DNA of 64,000 nt. Origin: Glossina fuscipes. Lineage: Eukaryota; Arthropoda; Insecta; Diptera; Glossinidae. Below, piece by piece: positions 38,724-50,305 of this stretch; the first letter of the stretch is position 1; every line of letters starts with the position of its first letter. The DNA is taken from the NCBI RefSeq assembly GCF_014805625.2, contig NW_023998415.1:26089296-26153295 (forward strand), written 5' to 3'. The position numbers and the translations under genes are program-made. The notes beneath the pieces were generated by a model, which searched no databases, was not told the DNA's origin, and saw only the letters and a program-made list of their open reading frames with translations.

Positions 38724-39822
38724 TGCAACAAATTTTTACAACGAAATAGCACCGACTTTCGGAATATCGCAAATAACTAAATACATAAATTAAAACTCCC
38801 GGACAGCTAATGTGAATTTTTTTGAAGACCCAGATTGAATATAATTATATAATGTTTTTTTTTGTCGTCCATATAATATGCATTAACCCATTACGATCAG
38901 ATTATTATTTTATCTTTAGTTGTAAAGCAGTCGAAGAAACGAATCGCGTGTACATAGAAAAATAACACCTTATATATTGCATATTTTCTCTCCGCTGGAA
39001 ACAATCGTCGATGGAAGCCCTATTATATATCCGTGCATGACGGACAGGTATTTTAAATTCCACCGAAGAAACTTATGGAATTTGCTTGCTAAAGATTAAA
39101 ACCTCTTTTTGTGCAAAGCTGCGCCAAACTTTCTATTCGTGGACCGGCACAAATACAATCTTTGCAAATACGTATGAAATTTAATTGTGAATGATATCGA
39201 ATGCTGTCAGACAACAGTTGATATCATCCTATATGCAAGTCCTCTTAAGGCACTCACCTCGGCCACAATGATGTTTTCATTATTTCTAATCGGGAGAAGG
39301 ATATCCTTAAATCTTTTCTAGGAACATGCTCAAATTATGCATTTGCGGAAAGGTGAATTTGGCTGCTTACCCGTTAGCATGCAAGAGACTTTAAAATTTA
39401 CAGTTGTTACGCTTTTCGAGAAAGTATGTTATTTTCTTACGCAAATTCTGGCAAACTAGTAATTTTCCCTCGGCAACGCCTACTTCGCCATAAGAATTAA
39501 AACGATTATGCCAGCAAGTCATTTTTTGCCACCATATCATCTCCCATCAATTTGCTGCTCTACAATATAAGAAACCATATGTGATAAATGCGAAAGATGC
39601 TGAGAGCATAGCTTTCATCAAAACTGCGAAGAATTAATAAACTAAATGACTTGAGCGATACACATTTTATGATAATCTTCTTTAAAATTATGGAATGTTT
39701 TTATTATATTAAATATTAAAATGTAAATGCAATTCCAACGTATATTGATAAATAGAAATAGAATGGTTATCGGTTCATATCCTACTATGTAAATATTATT
39801 AACTTGTAATAGCTGCAATAAT
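38724..39822. other. Intergenic, nothing recognised
   Basis: AT-rich sequence between the Kazal-like gene 2 stop and the MANBAL stop. It contains the presumed 3' ends of both convergent genes (ATTAAA at 38789 on plus; AATAAA at 39700-39705 on minus). No other coding or repeat signal was seen. Confidence 0.5.
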
Positions 39823-40145
39823 TTAACGTCGTTTCTTCTTTTCTTGTTTACGAAGCTTATGAGATCGTCTCGAATTTGTTTGTGCATCAGCTGAACGATT
39901 TTTCAAATCCTAAAAATTGCAAATATTTAAACGCAATTATTTATGACAACATTTTTAAGTATTCATTCCTATACCTCAGATATCTCAAAACTAACATTAT
40001 CTTTTTCAAACATGGGCAAAATGATAGAAGCTGAAATGCAAGCCAATTGGAAGAAAGCTCCAAAATATAAACCGTAACGCAGTATAATGCTAAAAAAATC
40101 ATCTTCACCATATTTATCAAGTGGGTTAGCCGTGTTTGTAGCCAT
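39823..40145 (-). CDS. MANBAL: MANBAL-like (UPF0239) small membrane protein
   Basis: Two exons: 39975-40145 (57 codons) and 39823-39909 (28 codons plus stop), with a 65-nt intron (gtatag..ttttag), phase 0. The 85-aa product starts MATNTANPLDKYGEDDF, has one hydrophobic segment at about residues 19-45 (FSIILRYGLYFGAFFQLACI, SASIILP), then a polar region and a strongly basic C-terminus (RRSHKLRKQEKKKRR). The LLRYGLxxGAxFQLxC motif, the single membrane span, the basic tail and the length of 85 aa all match human MANBAL. Function is not established; the lysine-rich cytosolic tail would suit an ER or other endomembrane location (inference). AATAAA on the minus strand at 39700-39705 is a suitable poly(A) signal. 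Divergent from Rint1 (start codons 880 bp apart). Confidence 0.85.
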
Positions 40146-41025
40146 TATTCCTATTATTTATTATTATTATTTTTTCTGTTGTTATTTACCGATGAATTTA
40201 ACTTCTATTTTACTAATTTACTGTCCTTTTTTTTTCTATAATCTACATAATAAACACTGTTACCAATTTTCTATTAACATAAAATAGTATACCACTAAAA
40301 AACTTATGAAGCTAAATGAGAGAATAACAAGAGGAAAACAGATATGGCAACATTATAAGCACATCGCGTGAAATTAACAATAAAGCTTAATGCAAATCGA
40401 TGAGAAATGTTTTTTATTTAATTTTAGTACTAACCAAATTTTATCTAAAAATAATTTTAGATATTTTGCATTCATTTCGTTTATAATTGATTTGGAGAGA
40501 ATATATCAATTATCATTGTATATATTAAAATGAATAGTTTATTTTAGATAAATTTGCAAATGTAACTTCCCTGAGAAATTTTGTTTCTTTACATAAGATA
40601 CTACTTGCAAGTTTTACAAAGCATCCCTGTTTTAAATTCATTTGCGTATGCTGTCGAGACGAGCACGTATTAGTGATTTTATTTATTTATTTTTTTTTTT
40701 GCATTATATTTCATTTTATATTATTATTCCATGCAAAGTTCATGAAGATTAGAAATTTTATATTTTATCTCTCTTATTTGTGTTTTGATTTATTTTCATG
40801 TTTCATTCCACGTTACTTTCAATATGCTTAGAACTTTGAACTTGAAGTTTTTCTCTCATTTAGATTATCAGCGTAAAAACTAAGCTGGCATTGCTGTGAC
40901 GTATAAAACAAATAATTAAATATAAATAAGCACGAAGGAACGTAGCAATGAATATGTTTACTATTGGAGTTTTGGTGTCGTGTTAAAACTTGGTAAAATT
41001 AACTGAATTGAAAAAATAAACAAGG

Positions 41026-44000
41026 ATGAAAACGCTTGCAACTATAGAAGACCGTATTCTGCAACGTATTAATGACGAAATTGGCAACGATTTTAAGAAA
41101 TTACACCGTGCAGCGAAAATAGCGGAGGACTACGAAACCCGTTTAAAAAAAATTGCAAATAAAGTAAGCAATGTTTATAAAAAATAAAAAATATATAAAA
41201 AGCACGAAGGAGGGAAATTATCATTATTTTTGTGTTTTAGTTCAGTTATGACCAAGAAAATAACGCTTCAAGTTTTAAAACCGCTTTTGAACATCAGGAG
41301 CAGGCAAGCGAAAGCATTAATTTTCAAATTGAAAAATTAAATCAATTTGGCGAGAAATTATCACAACGTATAGAAAAGTCCAATAAGGCGTTGGAATTAG
41401 TAAGTAGCGATTTGGATCAAGTTAGACAACTACAACAATTAGCTGGATATTTGCGGATTATAGAAGAAATCAAAGAATTAAAGTTGGTAAAAATAGTTAT
41501 GCGATTAAAACATTGTTCAAATGTGTTTTTTTCTTTTGCCAGCAATGCGTTAACAAATGCCTTAAATGGTCGAGACGAAATTAAAATTATAAATCTTTAT
41601 TTAAATCTCTACGAGGAAAGCAATACGGAACATTGCATCTTGGGTCGGCTTTGTAATGTTAATGCTAACTTTTTAAAATCCTTCGCTAACAGCACGGCTA
41701 CATATTGGTATGGTTTACTAAGAGAAAGATTTGTTAGGTAACATAGTCAATACAATTCATAACTTCACTTAATACAAATCTATGATAATTTTCGTAGAGA
41801 TTTTGAAGCGCTTTTGAAAACAATAAGATGGGGGCAAAAAGACCAAAATCTAATCCACCAAAAACCCTCAGAAGATAATATAACTAAGGCTCAAATATTG
41901 GCGGAATGTTTGTTCTTAGTAAGTTCAATCTTAACAAAAGATGTTACATTAACTCTAAGCCAAACCGAAGCCTATCACTCAAAGTAAAAAGTAAAAATTG
42001 GACGTGGCATTTGGACATTTTTGACCTACATTTGTCTTAATATTAAAACGAAAAAGCTGTAAATTGATGTTTTTATTTTGTTAATAATGTGCCCGCGGGC
42101 AAGGCAGCCACCTTCCGCTATAAGTGCAACTTCCTTCCTCAATTTTTGCACGAGTGAAATGAAAGAAAATGCATGGCCTTATAAATGGAAATGCAAGTCG
42201 AGTAAAATCTTTGTTGGCGATGAAGAAAAAAATTTTGTAGCGGCTCTGATTTTACTGTAATTATATTTTCCCTACTTGTGGTACGAGGGTACATTAAGTG
42301 TTTGCGCCTGTTTATAAACCCCAAAAAAGCTTAAGATACACCCACCTTTCTTTATTCTACCGATCGACTCGGAATAGCTTTCTGAAGCAATATAAACTTG
42401 TCCATCTGCCTGTCTATGTATTATTGTGTTTGACCTACGCGTGGTAATTTTTGAGATGTTTTAGTAAAAATTAGAACACTGGCATATTTTGCCCCAAGGA
42501 CGGTTTCGATTGGGCCACATTTTCGATCACTCTCTAAATAATCCCTCATTTTGAAAAGTCCTCGCATGTTTCATGTTATATGGGTTGCCCGAAGTGGCGT
42601 AGGGTACTTCTTAACGATAATATTTTTATTTTTTTTAGTTAAAGTTGCCTAAAGAGGGAGATGAACCGCTGCAAGCTATAACCGCTAATATTATATGTCA
42701 ACCCATCAGCGCGCCGATCAAATATCTGCTGGCTCCCTACAGGCAACGGTTGTTTTCTTATGGTTAAATAAATTGAAGTTTCTTCTAACTTTGTTAATAT
42801 TTTGCAGATTTTTGTACCATTTTACTGGTGTCAAGCAAACTAATCGCTTAGATAAACCTGAATGGTTTTACACACAAATTTTGAACTGGGGCAAAGAGAC
42901 GCATCTGTTCGTAGGCCAGACATTCCAACCCGCGGCAGTTAAGGCGGGAAAAATAGACTTTAACATTAGAGTAAATTTTGTTGTTTTTTTTCCTCTTATT
43001 TTGTTATTGTTTTTCCTCTTATTTTGTTATTGTTTTAAATCCTACTAGTTGGAGTTTCTCCGTGGCTTGATTCAACTGACCATAGAAAAATTGGCAACGG
43101 ATATTGAAGAAATTAGTCGTGATGAAAATCTATTTGCCCATCTGTTGGATGAGACATTAGCTTTTGAAGCTGAAATAAAAGAGAATTTTGGTTATCCCAC
43201 TAGTTTCCCGAGTGCCATTTGTGTAATAACTCAGCCGGTATATTTATTAAAGTGGATCTCTTTAGAACAAAGATGTAAGTGAAAGATTCAAATCCAAAGG
43301 AATGATTTTCCAATCGTTGTATATCGTAGTTTGCGCCGATAAAATGGATGCAATATTACACGCGGAAAATTCTTGGATTGTAATCGATCCGAATACTTTT
43401 GATGATGATCTCAAAATACCCAAATGTGCCGATAAATTTGTATGTCTTCTGGAGGCGATCAAAGATCGATATTATTCTCTAATACAACCCGGTCATCAAT
43501 TACAATTCTTAGATCTGCAGCTTAAACTTATCGATGATTTTCGCAGGCGTTTAGTGCAACTGCACAGTAATGGGGTAATAGAAAGCATTCCCATTTTAAA
43601 TGCCATCAATTACGTCAAAATGGTTCTAAGTGAGTGGGGTGAGAATGTACATTATTTACATTTGCATGCTGCTCTAGTCGGCCCAAACGCGGAGGAGGTC
43701 AATTCGGTATTTGAACATCCTGTCTCCGAATTGGAACATTGGACACAAGAATTATTGAAAAATTTAGCTACCAAAGCAGTTAATGAGATCAAAGCCAAAT
43801 CCATGGCATACCGTCACGATGGTTGGCCAAATATGCCTGAGCAAAATTCGAGAGAGCCATTTATATTGTCACCTAGCGCTGGGGAAATGTTTCAAGTTAT
43901 GGTTACCATTTTGCACAATTTTGAACGTAAATTGTCAGCTAACCTCTTCAATTTGACATTGCGCATAATAGCTAAACAGATAGATGACTATATACTAGAT

Positions 44001-44375
44001 AGTATGGTAATGAATAACAAGTTTTCGCCGGCCGGCGCCGCTCAGTTTAATTATGATATGACGCGCAATATGTTTGCTCTGTTTGGACAATACAGTCGAA
44101 GACCCGATTTGCTATTCAAAAAGTAAAGTGAAAATATTTTCATAAATAGAAACTTTACCAATTTTTAACAAATTTCTCTCGCTTTCAGAATTCATGATGC
44201 CAATAAACTATTAAATATTTCACGTGGTACAGCTTTGCTCCTACACGAGACTTTAAATAGTAATAGTTCGTTGGAAGATGAAATGAAAGCTCTTAGAGAA
44301 TTGGGTATAGTGAACTTTAAACCGCAAACGTGTATTGAAATTTTGGAGAGGCGTACGGATATTAGAATGCATTAA
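41026..44375 (+). CDS. Rint1: RINT1, RAD50-interacting protein 1 homologue
   Basis: Nine exons whose frames join cleanly to 724 aa plus stop: 41026-41163, 41241-41482, 41543-41737, 41798-41918, 42639-42748, 42808-42970, 43049-43274, 43330-44122, 44189-44375. An N-terminal coiled-coil-like region (about residues 20-130) precedes the RINT1/TIP20 helical-rod domain. Family landmarks: PISAPIKYLLAPYRQRF, YHFTG..QTNRLDKPEWFYTQ, LEFLRGLIQLTIEKLATDI, LQFLDLQLKLIDDFRRRL, GGAAQ-type PAGAAQFNYDMTRNMFALFG and a LLNISRGTALLL segment near the end. RINT1 works with ZW10 and NAG/NBAS in the NRZ (Dsl1) complex that tethers COPI vesicles at the ER, and was also linked to the G2/M checkpoint. Human RINT1 is 792 aa. 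The third exon boundary (41483 donor gttggt) is the least certain: the 60-nt intron is in frame and open. Intron 4 (720 nt) contains a family A repeat. Confidence 0.93.
42330..42620 (+). repeat. Dispersed repeat, family A copy inside Rint1 intron
   Basis: Shares CTTGTCCATCTGCCTGTCTA, a TTTGACCTACGCGTGG phrase, AACACTGGCATATTTTG and GGACGGTTTCGATTGGGCC with the copy at 55600-55760 (TTTGGTACGCTGGCATG, AGGAACGCTATTG), and ends GAAGTGGCGTAGGGTACTTC, like other family A 3' ends. Non-coding. Confidence 0.5.
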
Positions 44376-46375
44376 AGCAAAAATATATTTACGCATAAAA
44401 ACGTTCAAAAAATGTTTTCTTTTTAATTTTTGCTGGTGACAAATTAATGCGATTTTTACCCGCATATTTCGCTAAGCTAAGAATGAATTCTTATCATTTT
44501 CTGAGCTATCTTAACTTATTGCATATATATATTAAACCGCAGTCACTCTAATTGTTCAAAGCTGCAGCCACTTTTATATTAAACACATTTATTATACCCT
44601 AAAACCGTGAAATTTTATTAATGTGACTGCGGAAAATGCATTTAAGTTTCGTTTCTAGCAAATACACTTGCGCAAGAAAGGAACAACATTCTCGCATGCA
44701 TTAGAAATATTTCATAATGGATTTTAGTCTTGCCATTTGCACGATGTTAAAGTGCTGTAAACTGTTAATGAACCTTGGCAATGATTATGATGACGTTAAT
44801 AGGTTTTACTTTCGAGTTCCGACTTATTTAGTAATATGCACAAGAGGTGCAAGAAACGCTATCTCAAAATCATCAAAACAGGCTTAAGAAAAATTGCTTA
44901 GTATTGGTTGTTTCGAGCAGCATTTAAAAGAGGAAACTGTTGTAAATTGAAAATAGAATAAATTTCATACAAAATTGCTTGCTTACAAACAACTGAATCA
45001 AACAACAACATTTTAAAGATAAGTAAATTAATTCTCTTTTTTTTTTTTTGTTTTTTAGCGCGAAGAATCAATAAATAAAAAAACATCACTTTACTGAATA
45101 CATTAATCTTATCGCCAACAGGCCTAAATCCATTTTATTAAACAAAACGAAAAAAAGGCGGATAAAACGTTGTGATAGCAAGTACTGTTGGGGAATATTA
45201 CTATGCATTAGGCGGAATGGTTCTTTTCCTAATATTGCGGTATTTGGCAGTAGAAGAACACCGAGATTGGCGGAAAAGGAATCTTGTAAAACATAGAAGG
45301 GCTCCGCGGGAGAGAGTTATTCCGCATTTTTTTTGACGGCTTTATAATCTCTCCTTTCACAGTTTCCCATAAATTTTTCACCAAGCTACAAACTTTTGAA
45401 AATGTTGGTCGTTTCGTGCGTCCTATTACATCCATATGACATCAAGATTTGGGTCTGCCATCCATATATCCAATCGTTTACTGTTGGAAATATTTAAGGG
45501 TTGCAATAAATGATATATCTGTAATCATCCCTTTTGTATATATATGTAATCCGTACTATAAGACGTATCTCAATTGAAAAAATATTTTAATATTACCTTC
45601 GGACCATAAAATTTAAGTTCATTTTTTTATGTCTAGTACGAAAAATCTGTTAATATATGCATATAGTGTCGTTAACAGTTATTTTTAATTATTAATAATA
45701 AACTAAACGGAATTATATTAAAAAATGCTCTAGCAAAGTTTTTCAATTAGAAAAGACAAAATTCCTGAAACTCCTCTAATGTCTCGAGCAAGAAGCAACT
45801 GTCGTCAGTGTTCCGGTATCCACCTTCGTGATATTTCAATCAATCTCTTAGCATACCTTATGATGAACGTACCGTAACATATGGCAATGATAACAGATGT
45901 AAACAAAGAAAGAAAATTACAAACTGTGAGGAAATAAAGTCGGGCACGAGGATAAAGTGAGAAAACTATTATTTAAATTGGAAAGTGTGCAAAACTGGAA
46001 AGTAATAAACGGTTACAGCACGTTGTAGCATTTGTAAAATTTCCTGATTATTCTAAAATTAAAAAAAAAAAACGAAAAAGTTTACACGGGTAAGCACCAA
46101 TAAGCACATACATACGTCGTAGAAAACTTCGTGTGTGCACCAACTAAATTTCACGTGTACACATATATACGCCTATAAATAGAAGTACATATAAAAGCGA
46201 AAATCGATTGAATTTGAAAGGAAAAAAGAAGTCATTAAATGTAAGAATAGTTTTATTATAATTAATTGAAATACGATTGCATTGCGATTGCATTTGATCG
46301 GGAATCATTATTTAGTGCGATTGGTAGGACAAGTAATTAATAGGTGATAAAAACAAATTGCTACGTGTTTTAGTG
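44376..46375. other. Intergenic: Rint1 3' region and upstream region of the transposase-derived gene
   Basis: No further coding frame recognised. ATTAAA motifs near 44531 and 44578 could end Rint1 transcripts. The 5' UTR of the gene starting at 46376 lies at the right end. Nothing else stands out. Confidence 0.5.
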
Positions 46376-47812
46376 ATGGAGAATAGAAAGCTGAAAGTTG
46401 TAGACGTGCTGAGAGAACGGGAAGAAAAAAAGAATAGCGGTCCCGTTACTAAAGCAAAAATGTCATTATCTACTAATTTGGTCCGTCAACAGTCGGGAAA
46501 AATGGCTGGACTTGATTTATCGGGGATTCTTAATTGTCGTCGAAGGCTCGAATGGACAAAAGAATGGTTGGTCAAGAATCAAGATGAGTTCCTTAGCAAA
46601 GAGAATCTTCGTAAAGAGCTTTTGTTTCGCAACAACGAGGTTTACCATTTAAATTGCTTCTTCAACATCACCGAAAGGCAATTCCGTTATTTGGTAAATG
46701 TGCTTGCGCCTGTAGTAACCAAAATGGAGCCACAACGAAAAAAGAAATTTTTTAGCGCTGAAGAACGAATTGCAATTACTTTAAAGTACTTGGCAACAGG
46801 TAACATCAAAATCATTCAATCATATTTAAATATTTCGCTTATTTATTTATTATGGCTTTTGTCTTTTGCAATCGTTTCAGGCGAGGTTCACTCCTGTCGC
46901 AATTACTGTTTTCGTGCTTCCAAGTCAGTCATAATTAAAATGATTGCAGACATTTGCCAAAAAATGCATGAATTGCTCAAGGATAAATATCTTTCCCCAC
47001 CAAAAAGCGAGGAACAGTGGCTAAGCGTAGCCGATGAAATACAACGAAAACATAGTATATCGAATTGTTTAGGGAATCTAAGCATGAGAGAAATAGATTT
47101 TCATAATGCCATTCATCGTTTAGGCGACGACATGGCCAACTCAACGAAACCCGGGCTAATTATGGCAGCTATTGTCGATTCTGATTTAAATTTTATGTAC
47201 GCCGAAATTGAGAAAGTCGAAGGTCAGCGCTACGATGAGGTATTTGAAAAGTCCAGCATCCGGTCCGATATAGAAAATGAAGTTATTAAAATTCCTAAAG
47301 CTCGGGGAAATAAAGATGCGCCATATTTCTTTGCCGGCTGCTTAACGTTGCCATCTAAACCTTATATGGTGAAAATACCGCAACCCCATACACAGTCTAC
47401 TAAGCTGGAGGAATCGTACGATGCTAAACTTCATAATCTTACTGTTATGTCAGTCCATGCTTTTCGCATTCTCGGTAATATATTCCCGATATTAGGTGAT
47501 GCCCTGCGTTTGTGTGAGGATGATGCTAGAAAAATGTTACTAGGTTGTCTATCGCTCTATAATTTCTTGCGTAAAACTGATAGTTCGTTTCGAAAGCGTA
47601 CCGAACAAATTCTGAATAGCGATGAGGAGGACGATTATATGTTAAATGGTAGCGAAGAAGAGAAACGTGAACGCAGAGAATTCACTCCGAATGTTCTTAC
47701 CTCTAATTGCTTTAAGACTTTGTGCAAGCAACGCGGTGATACAACAGATGCACAAATTGTTCGTCAGCAGCTTTTATCGCAATATCGCAATCAAATGAAA
47801 TCGTCAACGTAA
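46376..47812 (+). CDS. PIF/Harbinger transposase-derived (domesticated) protein
   Basis: Two exons, 46376-46799 and 46881-47812, give 451 aa. The 81-nt intron (gtaaca..tttcag) interrupts the conserved phrase YLATG|EVHSCRNYCF exactly where insertion-free relatives continue, but its length is a multiple of three and it has no stop, so the unspliced frame is also open. Domain content: FFNITERQFRYLV and FSAEERIAITLKYLATG (N-terminal region of Harbinger/HARBI1 proteins), EVHSCRNYCFRASKSVI (helix-turn-helix-like), then a DDE_Tnp_4-like nuclease region (AAIVDSDLNFMYAEI, GQRYDEVFEKSSI, YFFAGCLTLPSKPYM, MSVHAFRILGNIFPIL). The catalytic residues appear lost: the usual IGAIDGKH is GNLSMREIDF and the usual VGDxAFPL is AGCLTLPS. 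A long intact frame with a dead active site and an intron suggests a host gene, in line with the Drosophila PIF-like genes (DPLG). Function unknown; a nuclear DNA- or protein-binding role is likely by analogy. Confidence 0.85.
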   Translation: MENRKLKVVDVLREREEKKNSGPVTKAKMSLSTNLVRQQSGKMAGLDLSGILNCRRRLEWTKEWLVKNQDEFLSKENLRKELLFRNNEVYHLNCFFNITERQFRYLVNVLAPVVTKMEPQRKKKFFSAEERIAITLKYLATGNIKIIQSYLNISLIYLLWLLSFAIVSGEVHSCRNYCFRASKSVIIKMIADICQKMHELLKDKYLSPPKSEEQWLSVADEIQRKHSISNCLGNLSMREIDFHNAIHRLGDDMANSTKPGLIMAAIVDSDLNFMYAEIEKVEGQRYDEVFEKSSIRSDIENEVIKIPKARGNKDAPYFFAGCLTLPSKPYMVKIPQPHTQSTKLEESYDAKLHNLTVMSVHAFRILGNIFPILGDALRLCEDDARKMLLGCLSLYNFLRKTDSSFRKRTEQILNSDEEDDYMLNGSEEEKRERREFTPNVLTSNCFKTLCKQRGDTTDAQIVRQQLLSQYRNQMKSST

Positions 47813-49631
47813 ATTTATCCTGGTCCAAAAGCTATTATAATCAGATGTTTATATATATATATATATATATATGTATATGTATATATATATGTATATATAT
47901 ATAGATCATTGTGAATTGATTTTCTTAGCATTTTAATGTATGTGATAGTCAACTTTTTTGTATTTAGACCTTTCTTTTTCCCATTATTATTATTATTGTT
48001 ACTTAATGTCATGCTGGTGTTAGTATTTCAAGATAGATACTAGTCGGTTCGGTATTAGTAATCATAAAGTCACTACACTGCGCGCTCTTCGAAATTCAAT
48101 TTGCTCTATTATTGTTAATTTTATTATGTAACATATTCTAAAGTTGATATAAAAAAAAAAAAATTTTTCGCTTTATTCTGTATTTACGTTGTATTGAAAA
48201 TTGTTTATTTTCTAAATATGAACATGGGCTTCTGATTATGTATTATATACAATAGATTGACGAGAAGGTTTTCATGTGACTTAAGAGGGGAAACCACTAT
48301 AATGGCCAAAAAACAAAAAGCAAAGAAAAAGATAGTAGAATAGATAGAATATTCACGAAAATTATATTAAGCTTATATTTAAGTTAAAAAAAAAAATTAA
48401 AAATAAAATAATTTTTCAGTCACTCGCGCGAGACATATTTAATTTAAAGACTTTAACAAAAGCTTTTCGAAAAAAGAAAATATATATATATATGTATATA
48501 TATATATAAATGTGTACATAGCTAGTCAAACACGTAGGGGATTAAACAACAACAAAAGAAAAGGTACACCCTAAAAAGGCAATCTTTGAAATAATGTTTG
48601 TACTAAAGTTTTCGAAGTGTTTCACTAGAAATGTTTGAATGAAAAAAAAAAAAAATGAAAATTGTTGGATTGATGTTACCCTGCATTTTCGAAAAATTGT
48701 ATTTCAAGAATGTTCTTGTTCTATGCATCAATGAAAATTCGAATTTCTATCACGCCTATATTATGATCATTTTATATCATTCTTGACTCATGAATCATTT
48801 AGAAGCAATTAAAAGGTAAATTTTGAAATTCTCAGCGATTTTACAGTGGTTTACCCCTTTTAAATCAAATACTTTCACATCTGAATGTGAATTATTTCCT
48901 AAAAAAGTAAAAATAAAAAACTCCTATTCGTAATCTATCTGGAAAGTAGGGACCTGGTATGAACCTAACTGCCCACAACATTGCCAAAATGTGATTTACA
49001 TAGATATATACAGATTTAAATATGAATTAAATTAATTAAACATAAAAAACTTAAAAAATATTGTTAAAAAAAAAGAAAACAAAAAACAAATCATTCAGAT
49101 TTTCTATGATTGGTGCTGCTCAAAGCGAATCGTTTTCAGAGTAAGTTACTGTCAGTCTATACCCGCAATACAGGTGTACAGTATAACCGAGATAATATAT
49201 TTGTTAATAATTTCTAAGTCTAGAGCTAGCGATATATTGACATCAATGTTGAACTTCTAAGGCTCTTCAAGGTTTTATTGATGCCATTCTCCATGATATT
49301 GAACAGGCCATTGAGATATCAAACTATTCAACTAATTCATTCTCCCTCGGTCCATGTAATTTAAGAAAAAAAAAAAAAAAATCCGTTCGTATTCACGGTT
49401 TCCTTTTTTATTTTGTCACCTAGGAACGCATCCCCCTGTAATCCCATATAAATTACCATTCCGTATTCACGGTTTCTGTATTCGCGGCATTTTTATTTAA
49501 CGTATTCCCCGCGAATAAGGAACTTTTATTGTATTAAGTTTTAATAAGGCCGACTATTCCGTTAAAGCAAAGCAAGAAGCAAAAGAAACATCAATTCTAT
49601 ATATATATTTAGTATTATTGTTAAATAATTC
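47813..49631. other. Intergenic between convergent genes
   Basis: AT-rich, homopolymer-rich sequence with no coding signal seen; presumed 3' UTRs at both ends. Short TA microsatellites lie at 47848-47904 and 48480-48507. Around 49381-49510 the phrase GTATTCACGGTTTC occurs twice (49389 and 49463), a short local duplication. Confidence 0.5.
47848..47904. repeat. (AT)n/(TATG)n microsatellite
   Basis: Alternating TA with GTATA interruptions just after the transposase-derived gene, probably within its 3' UTR. Confidence 0.8.
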
Positions 49632-49637
49632 TTTTAT
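49632..49637 (-). terminator. Poly(A) signal AATAAA for PGRP cassette A
   Basis: TTTATT on the plus strand, AATAAA on the minus strand, 74-79 nt beyond the stop codon of the cassette A terminal exon at 49711. Confidence 0.6.
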
Positions 49638-49710
49638 TCCGTAAACAAATTATACAAAATTATATAATACTAATAACGTTGCGATCAGTTATAAATATTA
49701 TATATAAATG

Positions 49711-50305
49711 CTATTTTTGTGACCAATGTGGCCAATTTTCAAAGCTTTTATATAAACCAGTTCCTAAAGCGAAAGATTCATCCAATTGATTAGCGCCAAC
49801 TATCTTATAATCCGCTGTTAATTTTTTCGAACGTAAGGCTTTCGTTAAAAATAGTTTTGCGATATTCAATACCTTCGCTGCGGGCGGATCATGGAATGTA
49901 CCAATAAAAGCGACGGTGATACTATCGTCATTGTAACCTTTAACGGCCGCTGCTTTAGACAACCAGCCACGACCTTCATAAATATTTCCATCTCCACCGA
50001 TAAGAAAGTTGTACACAATATCGTCATTTTGCTGAGACTCTATATTGAACGTTTGGATCATGCGTACGCGATAGGTGCATTTGCTCTGAAATAAAATAAA
50101 TTTTTCCTACTCATTAGACACAAAGCCATAAATTCATTAAATAATTATATTACCTGGGCATCACAATCCGAAGTATATGTTGGTACAATTATTACTCTTC
50201 GAACAGGCACATCTAATGCCACCAGTGTATTGACGGGTGTTTGAGCTAACCAAGCGTCGCGAGGCACAATGCGTAGCACATTACCACCTTCAATGTTATC
50301 TTGTC
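49711..50305 (-). CDS. PGRP-LC: PGRP-LC ectodomain cassette A (alternative terminal exons)
   Basis: Exons 50154-50305 (2 nt + 50 codons) and 49711-50085 (124 codons + stop TAG), with a 68-nt intron. The frame opens in phase 1, matching the transmembrane exon at 54821-55039. The sequence is one peptidoglycan-recognition domain: LRIVPRDAWLAQTP, RRVIIVPTYTSDCDAQSKC (C-x5-C disulfide pair of the family), RVRMIQTFNIE, YNFLIGGDGNIYEGRGW, SITVAFIGTFHDPP, YKIVGANQL, SFENWPHWSQK. The zinc ligands of amidase PGRPs are absent (first His is Tyr in PTYT; the second His and the Cys are missing in GANQ and ALGTG), so it recognises or modulates rather than cleaves. The usual GAHTKGYN after GRGW reads AAAVKGYN, a pocket change recalling the diverged Drosophila LCa domain, which acts as a partner of LCx. 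It has its own poly(A) signal. Confidence 0.9.

Noticed and set aside
42695..43048. 117-codon frame across the Rint1 introns
   Set aside because: It is an off-frame read-through of exons 5-6 and their introns; the spliced Rint1 frame accounts for the exonic sequence.
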